The notes below the pieces were generated by a model, which worked only from the letters and a program-made list of their open reading frames with translations, was not told the origin of the DNA and searched no databases. Of a stretch of 64,000 nt of DNA, positions 42,842-51,945 are shown one piece after another. Source of the DNA: Paraeggerthella hominis (lineage in GTDB: Bacteria > Actinomycetota > Coriobacteriia > Coriobacteriales > Eggerthellaceae); NCBI RefSeq assembly GCF_021044775.1, contig NZ_JAJNOQ010000003.1, positions 62,001 through 126,000 on the forward strand, written 5' to 3'. The position numbers and the translations under genes were made by a program. The stretch's first letter is position 1. Every line of letters starts with the position of its first letter.

Positions 42842-42978
42842 GGCTGGGTCGCTCCTGCCCAATGGGCCCGCGCTTCTCCCTCAAAACCAAGAAGGCCTCC
42901 CCGAACGCTTGCAGCAACGTCCGAGGAGGTCTTCGTCGAGGTTGGGGAGGGGTGTCTAGCGATGCCTTGCCGGGTTCT

Positions 42979-43824
42979 CTATTCCGCGGCGCAGGCCTGC
43001 TCGATTTGGGCGATGATGGGGTCGAGCGCTCCGTCCACGTCGTAATCCTCCACGCGGCCGGCATCGCACAGGCGCGCGAACGCCGGATCGATGGGCAGGG
43101 TGGCGTAGGCGGGGATGTCGTAGCGCTCTGCCACGACGGAGCCCTGGGGCTCGCCGAAGATATGATGCTCCTTGTCGCAGTTGTCGCACTTGAAGTAGGC
43201 CATGTTCTCCACCAGGCCCAGCAGCTCGACGTTCATGTCGTGAGCCAGGTTCACGGCCTTGCCCACGATCATGGCCACAAGCTCCTGCGGGGCCGACACG
43301 GTGACGATACCGTCAACCGGCAGCGACTGGAACACGGTGAGCAGCACGTCGGAGGTTCCCGGAGGCATATCGACGAACAGGTAGTCGATCTCGCCCCAGT
43401 TCGTTTCGCTGTAGAACTGGCGGATGGCGTTGCTGACCACGGGTCCGCGCCATGCTACCGGCACATCGTCTTTCGGAAGCATGAGGTTGGTGGACATGAC
43501 CTTGATGCCGCTTTGCGTCTGCGACGGCAGGATGCCGTCGGCGTCGGCTGCCAGGGGGTTGGTGATGCCGAACGTCTTGGGAATGGAAGGGCCGGTGACG
43601 TCTGCGTCCAGAATGCCCACGTTGAATCCGCGCTTCTGCATTTGGCTGGCCAGCAGGCTGGTCACGAGCGACTTGCCCACGCCGCCTTTGCCGGATACGA
43701 CGCCGATGACGTGCTTGATGTTGCTGCGGGAGTTGGTTTCGATGGTGGAGGGACCTTGGGCCGTGCGATCGCCGCAACCGGACACGCCGCAGCTGCCGCA
43801 CTCATGCGAACATTCTTCTGCCAT
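42979..43824 (-). CDS. mrp: Mrp/NBP35-family Fe-S cluster carrier ATPase
   Basis: This 281-residue P-loop ATPase delivers Fe-S clusters to apoproteins. It has a Cys-rich N-terminus (CSHECGSCGVSGCG), deviant Walker A GKGGVGKS (~45-52), a switch DADVTGPSIPK, the Mrp signature WRGPVVSNAIRQF, YLFVDMPPGTSD, and the bridging Cys pair FKCDNC near residue 205. AAGGAAG precedes the ATG on the minus strand. A TGCTATCAT promoter is at 43889. It diverges from the deaminase gene. Confidence 0.93.
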   Translation of the reverse strand: MAEECSHECGSCGVSGCGDRTAQGPSTIETNSRSNIKHVIGVVSGKGGVGKSLVTSLLASQMQKRGFNVGILDADVTGPSIPKTFGITNPLAADADGILPSQTQSGIKVMSTNLMLPKDDVPVAWRGPVVSNAIRQFYSETNWGEIDYLFVDMPPGTSDVLLTVFQSLPVDGIVTVSAPQELVAMIVGKAVNLAHDMNVELLGLVENMAYFKCDNCDKEHHIFGEPQGSVVAERYDIPAYATLPIDPAFARLCDAGRVEDYDVDGALDPIIAQIEQACAAE

Positions 43825-43888
43825 GACTTCCTTCTTTCTGGGTTTTCAACGCCCGTCTGCGGCGGGCGCGTCTCTCGTCGTACCGCGC

Positions 43889-43897
43889 ATGATAGCA
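43889..43897 (-). promoter_or_regulatory. Extended -10 promoter of mrp
   Basis: TGCTATCAT on the minus strand lies 65 bases before the mrp start. Confidence 0.55.
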
Positions 43898-43966
43898 TAA
43901 GCTGAAGCAACGAAACGGATAGAAAGCGGGCTACGCACGATGCGGTCCGCGAAAGAAAGGGCGCGC

Positions 43967-45268
43967 ATGCTGTTTGCAAATATCAATCTACTCGACGATA
44001 ACCTGGACTTTCGCGAAAATCAATGGGTGGGTGTTGCGGACGGGCGCATTACCTACTTGGGCGACACGCCGCCCGAGTCCGCCGCCGCCCAAGCATTCGG
44101 CGAAGTGTATGACGGCCGCGAAAAGCTCTTGCTTCCCGCGCTGTATAATGCGCATGCGCACGCGCCCATGACGCTGCTGCGCGGCTACGCGGAGAACCTT
44201 CCCTTGCAGGCGTGGCTCAACGACGCGGTGTTTCCGTTCGAGGCCAAGATCACCCCGCAAGATTGCTACTGGGGCACGCTGTTGGCATGCGCCGAAATGG
44301 TGCGCTACGGCGTGGTGAGCTTTTCGGACATGTACTACCACATGCAGGAGGGCGCTCGCGCCGCCATTGATGCGGGCATCAAGATGAACCTGAGCGACTC
44401 GCTGATCGCGTTCGGCGACGTGGGGCTGGACGATTTGCCGCTGCAGTCGCAGCTCATCGACCTGATCGCGAATTTCCAAGGCGCGGCCGACGGGCGCATC
44501 GTGGTGGATTGCAACATCCACGCCGAGTATACGTCGAACCCGCGGGCGGTCTCCGACATGGCCGAGTTCGCGCGCGAGCACGGGCTTCGCTTGCAGGTGC
44601 ATGTGTCGGAAACGCAGCTGGAGCACGAGGAGTGCAAGCAGCGCCACGGCGGCCTGACGCCCGTGCGCTACTTCGAGAGCCTGGGCGTGCTGGACGGCCC
44701 GGTGACCGCGGCCCACTGCGTATGGGTGGACGACGGGGACATCGACGTGTTGGCGGCCAAGGGCGTGCACGTGGCCGTCAATCCCGCGTCCAACATGAAG
44801 CTGGGCAGCGGCTTCGCCCCCGTCCCCAAGATGCTCGAGCGCGGGGTGAGCGTGTGCCTGGGCACCGACGGTATGGCCTCGAACAACAACCACGACATGT
44901 TCCAGGACCTGTACCTGCTGGCCCTGCTGTACAAGGGGTCGACGCAGGACCCGGCGGCGGTCTCGCCCAAGCAGGCGCTCGCCGCCGCCACGCGCGCGGG
45001 CGCGCTCTCGCAGGGGCGCGAGGACTGCGGCCTGGTGGCCGAAGGGGCGCGGGCCGACCTGTGCGTGCTCGACGCGTCGGGCCCGTCCTGGGCGCCCATG
45101 ACCGACCCGCTCTCGAACGCGGTGTACGCGGGCCATGGTGCCGACGTGTGCCTGACCATGTGCGACGGGCGCGTGGTGTACCGCGACGGCGCGTGGCCCA
45201 CGATCGACGTCGAGCGCGCCAAGGCCGAGGTGTCCGCGCGCACGAAGCGCATCATCGGGGAGTTGTAG
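43967..45268 (+). CDS. Amidohydrolase (MtaD/SsnA-like deaminase)
   Basis: This 433-residue TIM-barrel metalloenzyme belongs to the group deaminating S-adenosylhomocysteine, methylthioadenosine or related amino-purines. Metal ligands are seen in NAHAHAPMTLLRG (HxH), in the LQVHVSETQLE segment, in AAHCVWVDD and in CLGTDGMASNNNHDM. Substrate cannot be fixed from sequence. The ATG at 43967 is preferred because GAAAGGG lies 6-8 bases upstream; an ATG 27 bases earlier is possible. GC content and codon bias rise sharply in the last third. Confidence 0.85.
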   Translation: MLFANINLLDDNLDFRENQWVGVADGRITYLGDTPPESAAAQAFGEVYDGREKLLLPALYNAHAHAPMTLLRGYAENLPLQAWLNDAVFPFEAKITPQDCYWGTLLACAEMVRYGVVSFSDMYYHMQEGARAAIDAGIKMNLSDSLIAFGDVGLDDLPLQSQLIDLIANFQGAADGRIVVDCNIHAEYTSNPRAVSDMAEFAREHGLRLQVHVSETQLEHEECKQRHGGLTPVRYFESLGVLDGPVTAAHCVWVDDGDIDVLAAKGVHVAVNPASNMKLGSGFAPVPKMLERGVSVCLGTDGMASNNNHDMFQDLYLLALLYKGSTQDPAAVSPKQALAAATRAGALSQGREDCGLVAEGARADLCVLDASGPSWAPMTDPLSNAVYAGHGADVCLTMCDGRVVYRDGAWPTIDVERAKAEVSARTKRIIGEL

Positions 45269-45355
45269 AAAAAGGTTCTGATCAGGTACTTCTATTTCTT
45301 GTGCTTTAAGGGGTTCTGGCTGCTGGCCGGACGGTTCGGCTCCGAAATCCATAGG

Positions 45356-45386
45356 GGAGGGCTTTCGTGCGAAGGCCCTCCTTTTT
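45356..45386 (+). terminator. Intrinsic terminator after the deaminase gene
   Basis: GGAGGGC/GCCCTCC (45356-45362 with 45375-45381) with internal TTCG/CGAA pairing and five T, 88 bases after the stop. Confidence 0.85.
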
Positions 45387-45522
45387 CATTGCGGGCCGGT
45401 TCCGAGCGCGCCGCATTCTTCGCGTATTCGCCCTTTTTCGAGAAACCGGGCAAAAGCGCGTAACGTTTTTTCCGGCCGGGCCGTCTAATGATGAAACGGC
45501 CGAAGATGAGGAGGACGCGCTT

Positions 45523-46134
45523 TTGGAAGATTTGATGCAACGAGCCCGAAAAGGCGACAGCGAGGCGTTCGTCGCGCTGTTCGAGCGAAGCAGGCCTGTG
45601 CTATGGCGAGCGGTCTTGGCGGTGCTTGGGAATGAGTGCGATGCGGCCGATGCGCTGCAAGAGGTGGCCGTCAAATCCTGGCAGGCCATCCCTCGATTCG
45701 AAGGGCGCAGCAAAGTGGAAACCTGGTTCATGCGCATCGCGTTGAGGGTTTCCTTCGATATGCGCGACAAGCGAAGCCGCGAAGCCCCTTACGCTCCCGA
45801 GGCGTTTCAGACCGATGCGCCCTCAAGCCGCGACGACCGCGAGAGGGGCGGGGCCGATACGGTTCCTCTTGACGACTTTCGCGTGATCGCCGGGGGAAAG
45901 CACCGAGCCGACCGGGACGAAGCGATGGACGTGCGCCGCGCGATCGCCCAGCTTCCCCCTGACGATCGCCTGGTGCTCACGTTGTTCTACCTTGACGATT
46001 TTCCCACGCAGCAGATTGCGACCATGTTGAACGTGTCGGTTGGCGCAGTGCGCGCGCGGCTGGCGCGTGCACGCTCTCGATTCAAGGACGCGTACTGCGG
46101 AAACGACAACCAGAAAGCGGAGGTGGCCCGATGA
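45523..46134 (+). CDS. ECF-type RNA polymerase sigma factor
   Basis: This ~203-residue sigma70-family protein has region 2 (GDSEAFVALFERSRPVLWRAV and DAADALQEVAVKSWQAIPRF, whose parts bind core and the -10) and region 4 (LPPDDRLVLTLFYLDDFP, TQQIATMLNVSVGAVRARLARAR, a helix-turn-helix). The TTG start at 45523 is chosen because a perfect AGGAGG lies 8 bases upstream; an ATG at 45535 would be too far from it. The stop overlaps the next gene's start (ATGA), the usual arrangement with an anti-sigma factor. Confidence 0.9.
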   Translation: MEDLMQRARKGDSEAFVALFERSRPVLWRAVLAVLGNECDAADALQEVAVKSWQAIPRFEGRSKVETWFMRIALRVSFDMRDKRSREAPYAPEAFQTDAPSSRDDRERGGADTVPLDDFRVIAGGKHRADRDEAMDVRRAIAQLPPDDRLVLTLFYLDDFPTQQIATMLNVSVGAVRARLARARSRFKDAYCGNDNQKAEVAR

Positions 46135-47747
46135 CGCACCCTATGAACAACGATGATGAACTGCGCCGCCTGCTGGCGCGCGGCATGAACGACCCGATGC
46201 CCCCCGAGGCCCGTGCCAAGCTTGAGCGCACGTACGCCTCGCTCGATTCCATCCCCCAGATGTCGGCGGTATCCGGGACGGCTGCGGGTTCGAATGCGTC
46301 GGCAAGTGAGGACGAGGCCGTGCATCCGGTTACGGGAAAGCGTCTGACCAGGCGCGGCTTTGTGGTGACTGCGGCCGCTGTTGCGGCGGCGGCCATGCTG
46401 GGCGGCGCGGCGTATGCGGGATCCCGTTTGCTGCAGATGCAGCCGGGCGACGCCTTGTTTTTCCAGGGCGGCAAGAACCTGCCCGTGTACAGTAGCTTGC
46501 AGAAGGGGGTTTCCAGCTTGCAGGCCGATGTGGGGCAGACGGCGGAAGTGGAAGGCGTGCGCGTGACGCTGGACTCCGTGTCGTGCGATCGCAGCATCGT
46601 GAACCTGTTCTTCACGCTTGAAAAAGACGGCGGCTTCGACTTGTCGGAGTTGTCGAACTACCAGGGTTCCCAGGAAAACGACTGGTCGAAGCTGCAGAAC
46701 TTGGCTCCACGTTTTGGATACGAGCTGACGAGCAACGGCGAAACTTTGGGCACCGGCTCCGTTAACCAGCTTGACGCGTACATGGAGGACGGCAAGGTGA
46801 AGGTCATGCAGCGCATCGTGCCGGAGTCTACGCTGCCCGACCAGGTGGACGTCGTACTGAAAGGCTGGGCTCCTTGGAGCGCGGATGCCGAAAGCGGTAC
46901 GGCGAACTTCTCGATGGACGCCGGCTTGGGTTTGAGCACGGTCGACCAGCCGCGCGAGCTGGGGTCGCAGGATTTGACGTTCTCCACGAGCGCAGGCGAG
47001 AAGACCATGGGCATCAAGCGCTTCACGTCGTCCGAGCTGGGCACGGTGATGGTGGTTCGCAACGACGAGGTGGAAACTACCGAGGAGAGCGGTCGGCCCC
47101 TGTACCGCGTGCCGGATAGCGCGCTGGCGCCCGGCATGCTCAAGGTGGCCGATGACCGGGGCAACGTATTGGTGCCGGTGGGAGCGGGCGATGGAGGGGG
47201 CATCGATTCGGCGGGGGACTACGTGGTGGAGTACGCGAACCTTTCCCCCGATGCGAAGAGCGTCACGTTCACGCCTATGTTGAACGCGGTGGATTGGGAG
47301 TCCCTCTCCGTTGACGAGCGCAAGGCGCTCGACGACGGGAACTCGCAGCAGATCGACGTTTCGCAGATAGGCGCGAAGCTGCCCACGAGCGAATACGGCG
47401 GCTACGAGCTGGCCGGCTGGGACGTGAAGGATAGGACGGTGAGCATCACGCTCAAGCCTTACGGCTGGCAGGCCATGGGCGGCTATATGGAGCTTATTCC
47501 CGAAGAAGATGCAACGCCCCTGGTGAGCACGTGGACGAATCCTGAAACCGGCGAGACAGGGCAAGGCTACCACTCGGCCATCGTGTGGAGGAAGCGCGAT
47601 TACTTGACGGGCGAACTGGTGCAGATGACGTCGTATTATGCGGCGAGCGACGAAGAGCTGCGCGGGTTGACGAGCTACGGCTATCGCAGCGCGTTCGGTG
47701 AATACCGCGAGGAGTCGGATGCGGCGCAGACCGTGTCGTTCGCTTAA
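46131..47747 (+). CDS. DUF4179-family membrane protein, probable anti-sigma factor
   Basis: This 538-residue protein has a cytoplasmic N-terminus of ~65 residues, one membrane span (~72-95) preceded by the Tat-like LTRRGFVVTAAAV, and a large extracytoplasmic domain of DUF4179 type. Such genes regularly follow ECF sigma genes, and the overlap here (ATGA) supports sigma sequestration by the N-terminus and sensing outside. The RR motif is interesting but internal, so Tat export is unlikely. The regulated genes are not known. Confidence 0.85.
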   Translation: MTHPMNNDDELRRLLARGMNDPMPPEARAKLERTYASLDSIPQMSAVSGTAAGSNASASEDEAVHPVTGKRLTRRGFVVTAAAVAAAAMLGGAAYAGSRLLQMQPGDALFFQGGKNLPVYSSLQKGVSSLQADVGQTAEVEGVRVTLDSVSCDRSIVNLFFTLEKDGGFDLSELSNYQGSQENDWSKLQNLAPRFGYELTSNGETLGTGSVNQLDAYMEDGKVKVMQRIVPESTLPDQVDVVLKGWAPWSADAESGTANFSMDAGLGLSTVDQPRELGSQDLTFSTSAGEKTMGIKRFTSSELGTVMVVRNDEVETTEESGRPLYRVPDSALAPGMLKVADDRGNVLVPVGAGDGGGIDSAGDYVVEYANLSPDAKSVTFTPMLNAVDWESLSVDERKALDDGNSQQIDVSQIGAKLPTSEYGGYELAGWDVKDRTVSITLKPYGWQAMGGYMELIPEEDATPLVSTWTNPETGETGQGYHSAIVWRKRDYLTGELVQMTSYYAASDEELRGLTSYGYRSAFGEYREESDAAQTVSFA

Positions 47748-48178
47748 AGGTTCGCCGGTTGGCAACGCTTGCTTCGAGGTTGCCGAGCGCAGCGCATGGT
47801 CGCTGCGCTCGGCGGTTCCGGGCGTAGCCGCGTCGACTCTTGCTTGGCGGCCTGCACTCAGGAGGTGGGCGCGAATTGGCACGCGGTTCCGGTTGCGCTC
47901 GAAACTGTCACGGGTCTTCATTCGCGCCCGCATTTCGCGCGCCTGCTTTCCGCCTCGCATTCATGCTGGCTCGTCGGCAAGCGCGGGCGAGCCCCCGCGG
48001 CGCTGCGGAAAGTTCAGCTAGGCGAACGGGCGGAAAAGCACTATTCTGGATTGGTGATAATTCTGCAGCGGTCAAGCCGCCTGCCGTCTGCCGCGCGTCG
48101 CTCGTCGTCTGCTGCGCGGGCGTTGCGCGGCTTGGTTTGCGCTGGTGATCGAACATGTCGATGGAGGGAGCCGGTTCT
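47748..48178 (+). other. Intergenic stretch with a strong hairpin, no gene supported
   Basis: A perfect 13-bp stem (47782-47794 with 47801-47813, loop CATGGT) lies 34 bases after the DUF4179 gene but has no T-run; it is the likely transcript end. The rest is GC-rich. A TGATAAT segment at ~48054 is the best -10 candidate for modD. Confidence 0.55.
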
Positions 48179-49021
48179 ATGCTGAGGATGCCCGATGCGC
48201 GAATCGATGGGTTCATTGCCGAGGACGTGCCGTACGTCGATTTGACGTGCGCCGTGCTGGGCATTGGCGACGAGTCGGGGGAGATGGACTACTTCACGCG
48301 CGAGGATTGCGTGCTGGCCGGCGTCGGAGTGGCCACGCGCATCATGGCGAAGCTGGGCTGCCAGGTGGTTTCGGCTGCGGCCGACGGGGATCGCGTGGCG
48401 GCTGGCGAGACGTTCATGACCGTGCGCGGTCGCTCGGCGGACTTGCATGCGGCATGGAAGGTGTGCCTCAACGTGTTCGACCATCTGTCGGCCGTAGCCA
48501 CGAAGACGCGCGCTATGGTGGATGCCGCGCATGCGGAAAACCCTCGCTGCGAGGTGCTGACCACGCGCAAGAGCATGCCGGGTGCGAAGGATCTGCTGAC
48601 CGAGGCCGTCATGGCGGGCGGCGCGTTCCCTCATCGGCTGGGGCTGTCCGAAACGGTGCTCGTGTTCGAGCATCACCTTACGTTCTTCGGCGGATTCGAC
48701 GCGTTCGTCGAGCAGCTGTCGACCATCAAAGCCCGCTGCATCGAGAAGAAGCTGTTCGTAGAGGCGAATGCCGAGCAAGCGCGCACGTTGGCGCGCGCCG
48801 GGGTGGACGGCCTGCAGCTGGACAAGATCCCGACGGACGAGCTGGCCTTGCTGGTTCAGGAGCTGCGCCGGATTGACCCGCGCTGCACGCTCGTCGCAGC
48901 GGGAGGCGTGAATCCCCGCAACGCCGGCGCGTATGCTGCGACGGGCGTTGACGGGTTGGCTACGACCGCGCCGTTTTCGGCAAAGCCGCTCGATATGAGC
49001 GTGCGTATGCGCGCGGTGTGA
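48179..49021 (+). CDS. modD: ModD-type nicotinate-nucleotide pyrophosphorylase homologue
   Basis: This 280-residue protein is a NadC paralogue of the ModD branch. It begins RIDGFIAEDVPYVDLT and has TTRKSMPGAKDLLTEAVMAGG and HRLGLSETVLVFEHH, the ModD variants of the NadC active-site segments, then a VDGLQLDKI metal loop. ModD genes usually sit with molybdate transport genes, but none is in the window. Its function is not firmly established in the literature I know. The ATG at 48179 follows GGAGGG by 10 bases. Confidence 0.82.
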   Translation: MLRMPDARIDGFIAEDVPYVDLTCAVLGIGDESGEMDYFTREDCVLAGVGVATRIMAKLGCQVVSAAADGDRVAAGETFMTVRGRSADLHAAWKVCLNVFDHLSAVATKTRAMVDAAHAENPRCEVLTTRKSMPGAKDLLTEAVMAGGAFPHRLGLSETVLVFEHHLTFFGGFDAFVEQLSTIKARCIEKKLFVEANAEQARTLARAGVDGLQLDKIPTDELALLVQELRRIDPRCTLVAAGGVNPRNAGAYAATGVDGLATTAPFSAKPLDMSVRMRAV

Positions 49022-49064
49022 GAGCGTCCGGTCTCGCCGTCGGAGCGTCCAGTCGCGTGCAGGG

Positions 49065-49406
49065 CTATTTGCCCAGGATCTTCTTGATGCCCTTCCCGGC
49101 GATGACGGCTCCGCCTCCTATGGCGACCAAGCCGGGGCCGGGCAAAACGAGCATGGGGACTCCCAGCAGCATGATCGCGCCGCCGACGACCGTTTGCACC
49201 GCGCCTCCTATGGGGTTGGGCTTGCTGGCGGCGGTCCCGTCTGCGCCTATGACCGTTGCCGAAGCGGCAGGGGCTGCGGGCTTCTTCGCCGCCTGCTTTC
49301 CGAACGACGGCGTCACGAAGCGATCGTGGCTGGAAGGCGTCTGACCTGCGTTGTCGCGTGCGCTGGCAACGGGGCTGACGTCGATGATGGGTGCGTGCTT
49401 GCTCAT
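49065..49406 (-). CDS. Small membrane protein with PGPGW-type domain
   Basis: This 113-residue protein has a low-complexity N-terminal half (residues 1-60, Ala/Pro/Ser) and a C-terminal hydrophobic hairpin, VVGGAIMLLGVPMLVLPGPG followed by LVAIGGGAVIAGKGIKKILGK, matching the PGPGW family. The sequence here is PGPGL. GAGG lies 4 bases before the ATG at 49406 on the minus strand. A longer frame starts 26 codons upstream but lacks support. Function of the family is unknown. Confidence 0.65.
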   Translation of the reverse strand: MSKHAPIIDVSPVASARDNAGQTPSSHDRFVTPSFGKQAAKKPAAPAASATVIGADGTAASKPNPIGGAVQTVVGGAIMLLGVPMLVLPGPGLVAIGGGAVIAGKGIKKILGK

Positions 49407-49723
49407 ACGTCCTCGCTTGCGGTCGGCGGGCTGAACCCGCGGTGTGGTTTCCTCGATTATACGGGGCGCGTTTTCGCTCGGCATCCGATATTGCTTCTCT
49501 TCGCGGCATTGTCATCGTTCGGTAACGAATTCTTTGCGACTTCTTCAAAGGTCTGCGGTCATTATCTGCTCGCGACCGGCGCTTGCATGCGATACACTGA
49601 TGGCAGCGGTTTTCGCGCATCGAGCGCGAGAGTGAAGTAGGCATGTAAGGCTCGACTGTGGTTCGCGCCTGGGAATTCATGGCGAAGGCGCAGGATCACG
49701 CAACACGAAAGTTGGTGGTCAAC

Positions 49724-51796
49724 ATGGCAGCTCCTGCTACCGAACACGTGCGCAACATTGTGCTGGTGGGCCAAGACGGCGCCGGCAAGACGTCGCTCGC
49801 CGAAGCGATGCTGCACGTCAGCGGTCGTACGCCCCGCATGGGCACGACGCACGACGGGAAATCCTACCTCGATTACGACGATGAGGAGATCCGGCGCAAA
49901 TTCACCATCGGCACGTCCATCGCTCCCGTTCCGTACAAGGATTACAAGATCAACCTGCTGGACACTTCGGGGCACCCGGATTTCATCGGCGACACGTTGG
50001 CTACCATGCAAGCCGCTGAGATGGCCTTGTTCGTGGTGGATGCCGTGGCGGGACCGCAGGTCATGACCACCAAACTGTGGCGCGAGGCCGAGGACATGCG
50101 TCTTTCCCGCACCGTGTTCATCAATCATATCGATCGCGAGAACGCCGACTTCGACACCGCTATGGCGCTTCTGCATGCGCGCTTCGGGTCGCGTTTGGGC
50201 CCGGTGACCATCCCCATCGGCGTCGATGCGGACTTCAAGGGCGTCATCGACGTCATTCGCATGAAGGCGCGCTATTTCGACGAGGGCAGCGACGCGGAGC
50301 GCGTCGAGGACATCCCCGCCGATTACGCCGATGCGGTCCAGGCGGCGCGCGACAAGCTGTGCGACCTGGTGGCAGAGGCCGACGACGAGCTGATGATGAA
50401 GTACCTGGACGGCGAAGAGCAGCTTACGCAGGCGGAGTTGGAGCAGCTGCTGGACAAGGCTATCGCGCAAGAGCTGTTCATTCCCGTGTTCGTGGGATCC
50501 ACCATCATCAAGCAGGGCATACAGGGCGTCATGGAAGACATCGCCACCTACTTTCCCCATCCGCGCCATCATGGCCGCTTCCGCTTGGCCAACGGCGAGG
50601 AAACGTTCGTGGACGAGACGGGCGAGCCTGCCGGATTCGTGTTCAAGACGGTATCGGATCCGTTCGTCGGTCGCTTGAGCTTCTTCAAGGTCATATCCGG
50701 CGTGCTCGAGCCGGGCATGGAGCTGGTGAACGCCCGCACGGGGAAGAAGGATCGGCTGGGTCACCTGTACGTCATGATGGGCAAGGAAGCCACGGACGTG
50801 AAGAGCGCGAAGGCGGGCGACATCATCGTGGTTCCGAAGCTGACGGACACGCGCGCCGGAGACACGCTGTCGAAGTCGGGCTCCGTGGCTATCGATCCCT
50901 TGCCGCTTCCCATTCCGCAGTACCCGGTTGCCATCGAGGCCGTCAACAAGAAGGACGAGGACAAGCTGGGCGCGTTCCTGACGCGCGCCGTCGAAAACGA
51001 CCCCACGCTGCGCGTGAGCCGCAACGAGGAGACGCACCAGACCGTCGTGACCGCTATGGGCGATGCCCAGGTGGACACGTTGCTGGCCCGACTCAAGGAG
51101 CAGACGGGCGTCGAGGCGAAGCTGGTGCCCGTCCGCATTCCGTATCGCGAGACCATCTGCAAGGTTGCCGAAGCGCAGGGCCGTCACAAGAAGCAAACGG
51201 GCGGTGCCGGTCAGTTCGGCGATTGCTGGCTGCGCTTGGAGCCGAATCCCGGCGGCGGCTACGAGTTCTTGGACGAGATCGTGGGCGGCAAGATTCCGCG
51301 CGGGTTCATCCCGGCGGTCGACAAGGGCGTGCAAGACGCGATGACCGAGGGCTTCTTGGCCGGGTATCCCATGGTCGATGTCAAGTGCGCTGTGTTCGAC
51401 GGCTCCTACCATGCGGTCGACTCCAACGAAATGGCTTTCAAGACCGCAGCGCGCATAGGCTTCCGCGCGGCATGCGAGAAAGCCTCTCCCATTCTGCTCG
51501 AGCCGATGGCCACGCTTGATGTGACCGTGACGGAGGAGTACGCCGGACCCGTCATGGGCGATATCTCCACGCGCCGCGGGCGCATCGTGGGCACCGACTC
51601 CAACGATGCGGGAGAGACGGTCATCATGGTGCGCGTGCCGTACGCCGAGGTGGTTACGTACACGAAGGATCTGCGCTCGATCACGCGCGGATCGGGGTCG
51701 TACTCCATCGAGCTGGAAGGATACGAGCCCGCGCCCGCCGAAGTGACGAAGAAGCTGGTCGAAGCGTATCAGGAAGCAAGGGCCGCAGGGAACTAG
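49724..51796 (+). CDS. Elongation factor G-like GTPase (EF-G paralogue)
   Basis: This ~690-residue protein has the full EF-G domain layout: a GTPase (G1 GQDGAGKTS ~16-24, G3 DTSGHPDF), domain II, domains III/IV (RIPYRETICK; QTGGAGQFGDC; PRGFIPAVDKGVQDAM) and domain V (GPVMGDISTRRGRI). Two G-motifs deviate from true EF-G: DTPGH reads DTSGH and NKxD reads NHID, so nucleotide specificity or rate may differ. It belongs to the EF-G2-type paralogues of unclear role. ATG 49724 is preferred by comparison with the family; ATG 49679 and GTG 49658 are also possible. Confidence 0.85.
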   Translation: MAAPATEHVRNIVLVGQDGAGKTSLAEAMLHVSGRTPRMGTTHDGKSYLDYDDEEIRRKFTIGTSIAPVPYKDYKINLLDTSGHPDFIGDTLATMQAAEMALFVVDAVAGPQVMTTKLWREAEDMRLSRTVFINHIDRENADFDTAMALLHARFGSRLGPVTIPIGVDADFKGVIDVIRMKARYFDEGSDAERVEDIPADYADAVQAARDKLCDLVAEADDELMMKYLDGEEQLTQAELEQLLDKAIAQELFIPVFVGSTIIKQGIQGVMEDIATYFPHPRHHGRFRLANGEETFVDETGEPAGFVFKTVSDPFVGRLSFFKVISGVLEPGMELVNARTGKKDRLGHLYVMMGKEATDVKSAKAGDIIVVPKLTDTRAGDTLSKSGSVAIDPLPLPIPQYPVAIEAVNKKDEDKLGAFLTRAVENDPTLRVSRNEETHQTVVTAMGDAQVDTLLARLKEQTGVEAKLVPVRIPYRETICKVAEAQGRHKKQTGGAGQFGDCWLRLEPNPGGGYEFLDEIVGGKIPRGFIPAVDKGVQDAMTEGFLAGYPMVDVKCAVFDGSYHAVDSNEMAFKTAARIGFRAACEKASPILLEPMATLDVTVTEEYAGPVMGDISTRRGRIVGTDSNDAGETVIMVRVPYAEVVTYTKDLRSITRGSGSYSIELEGYEPAPAEVTKKLVEAYQEARAAGN

Positions 51797-51829
51797 CATC
51801 GTTTGCGAGGTGCGTTTGCAAGGTCTGAG

Positions 51830-51864
51830 GCGCGCCGCCCGTTCGTTCGGGCGGCGCGCTTTTT
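51830..51864 (+). terminator. Intrinsic terminator after the EF-G-like gene
   Basis: A perfect 12-bp stem GCGCGCCGCCCG/CGGGCGGCGCGC with a 6-base loop and five T. Confidence 0.95.
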
Positions 51865-51945
51865 CATGTGTTGAACCCGCGCTGCGCCAAGGTTTGCTCG
51901 ACGTTGGGCTTGGCAGCTTCCGGGGCGCGTGCGGCGGCTGCGGGA

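Noticed and set aside
47870..47990. A stretch with TTCATTCGCGC, CCGCATTTCGC and similar words that could be a third 11-bp array
   Set aside because: The register and consensus hold for only a few units and no promoter or repeat boundary supports it.
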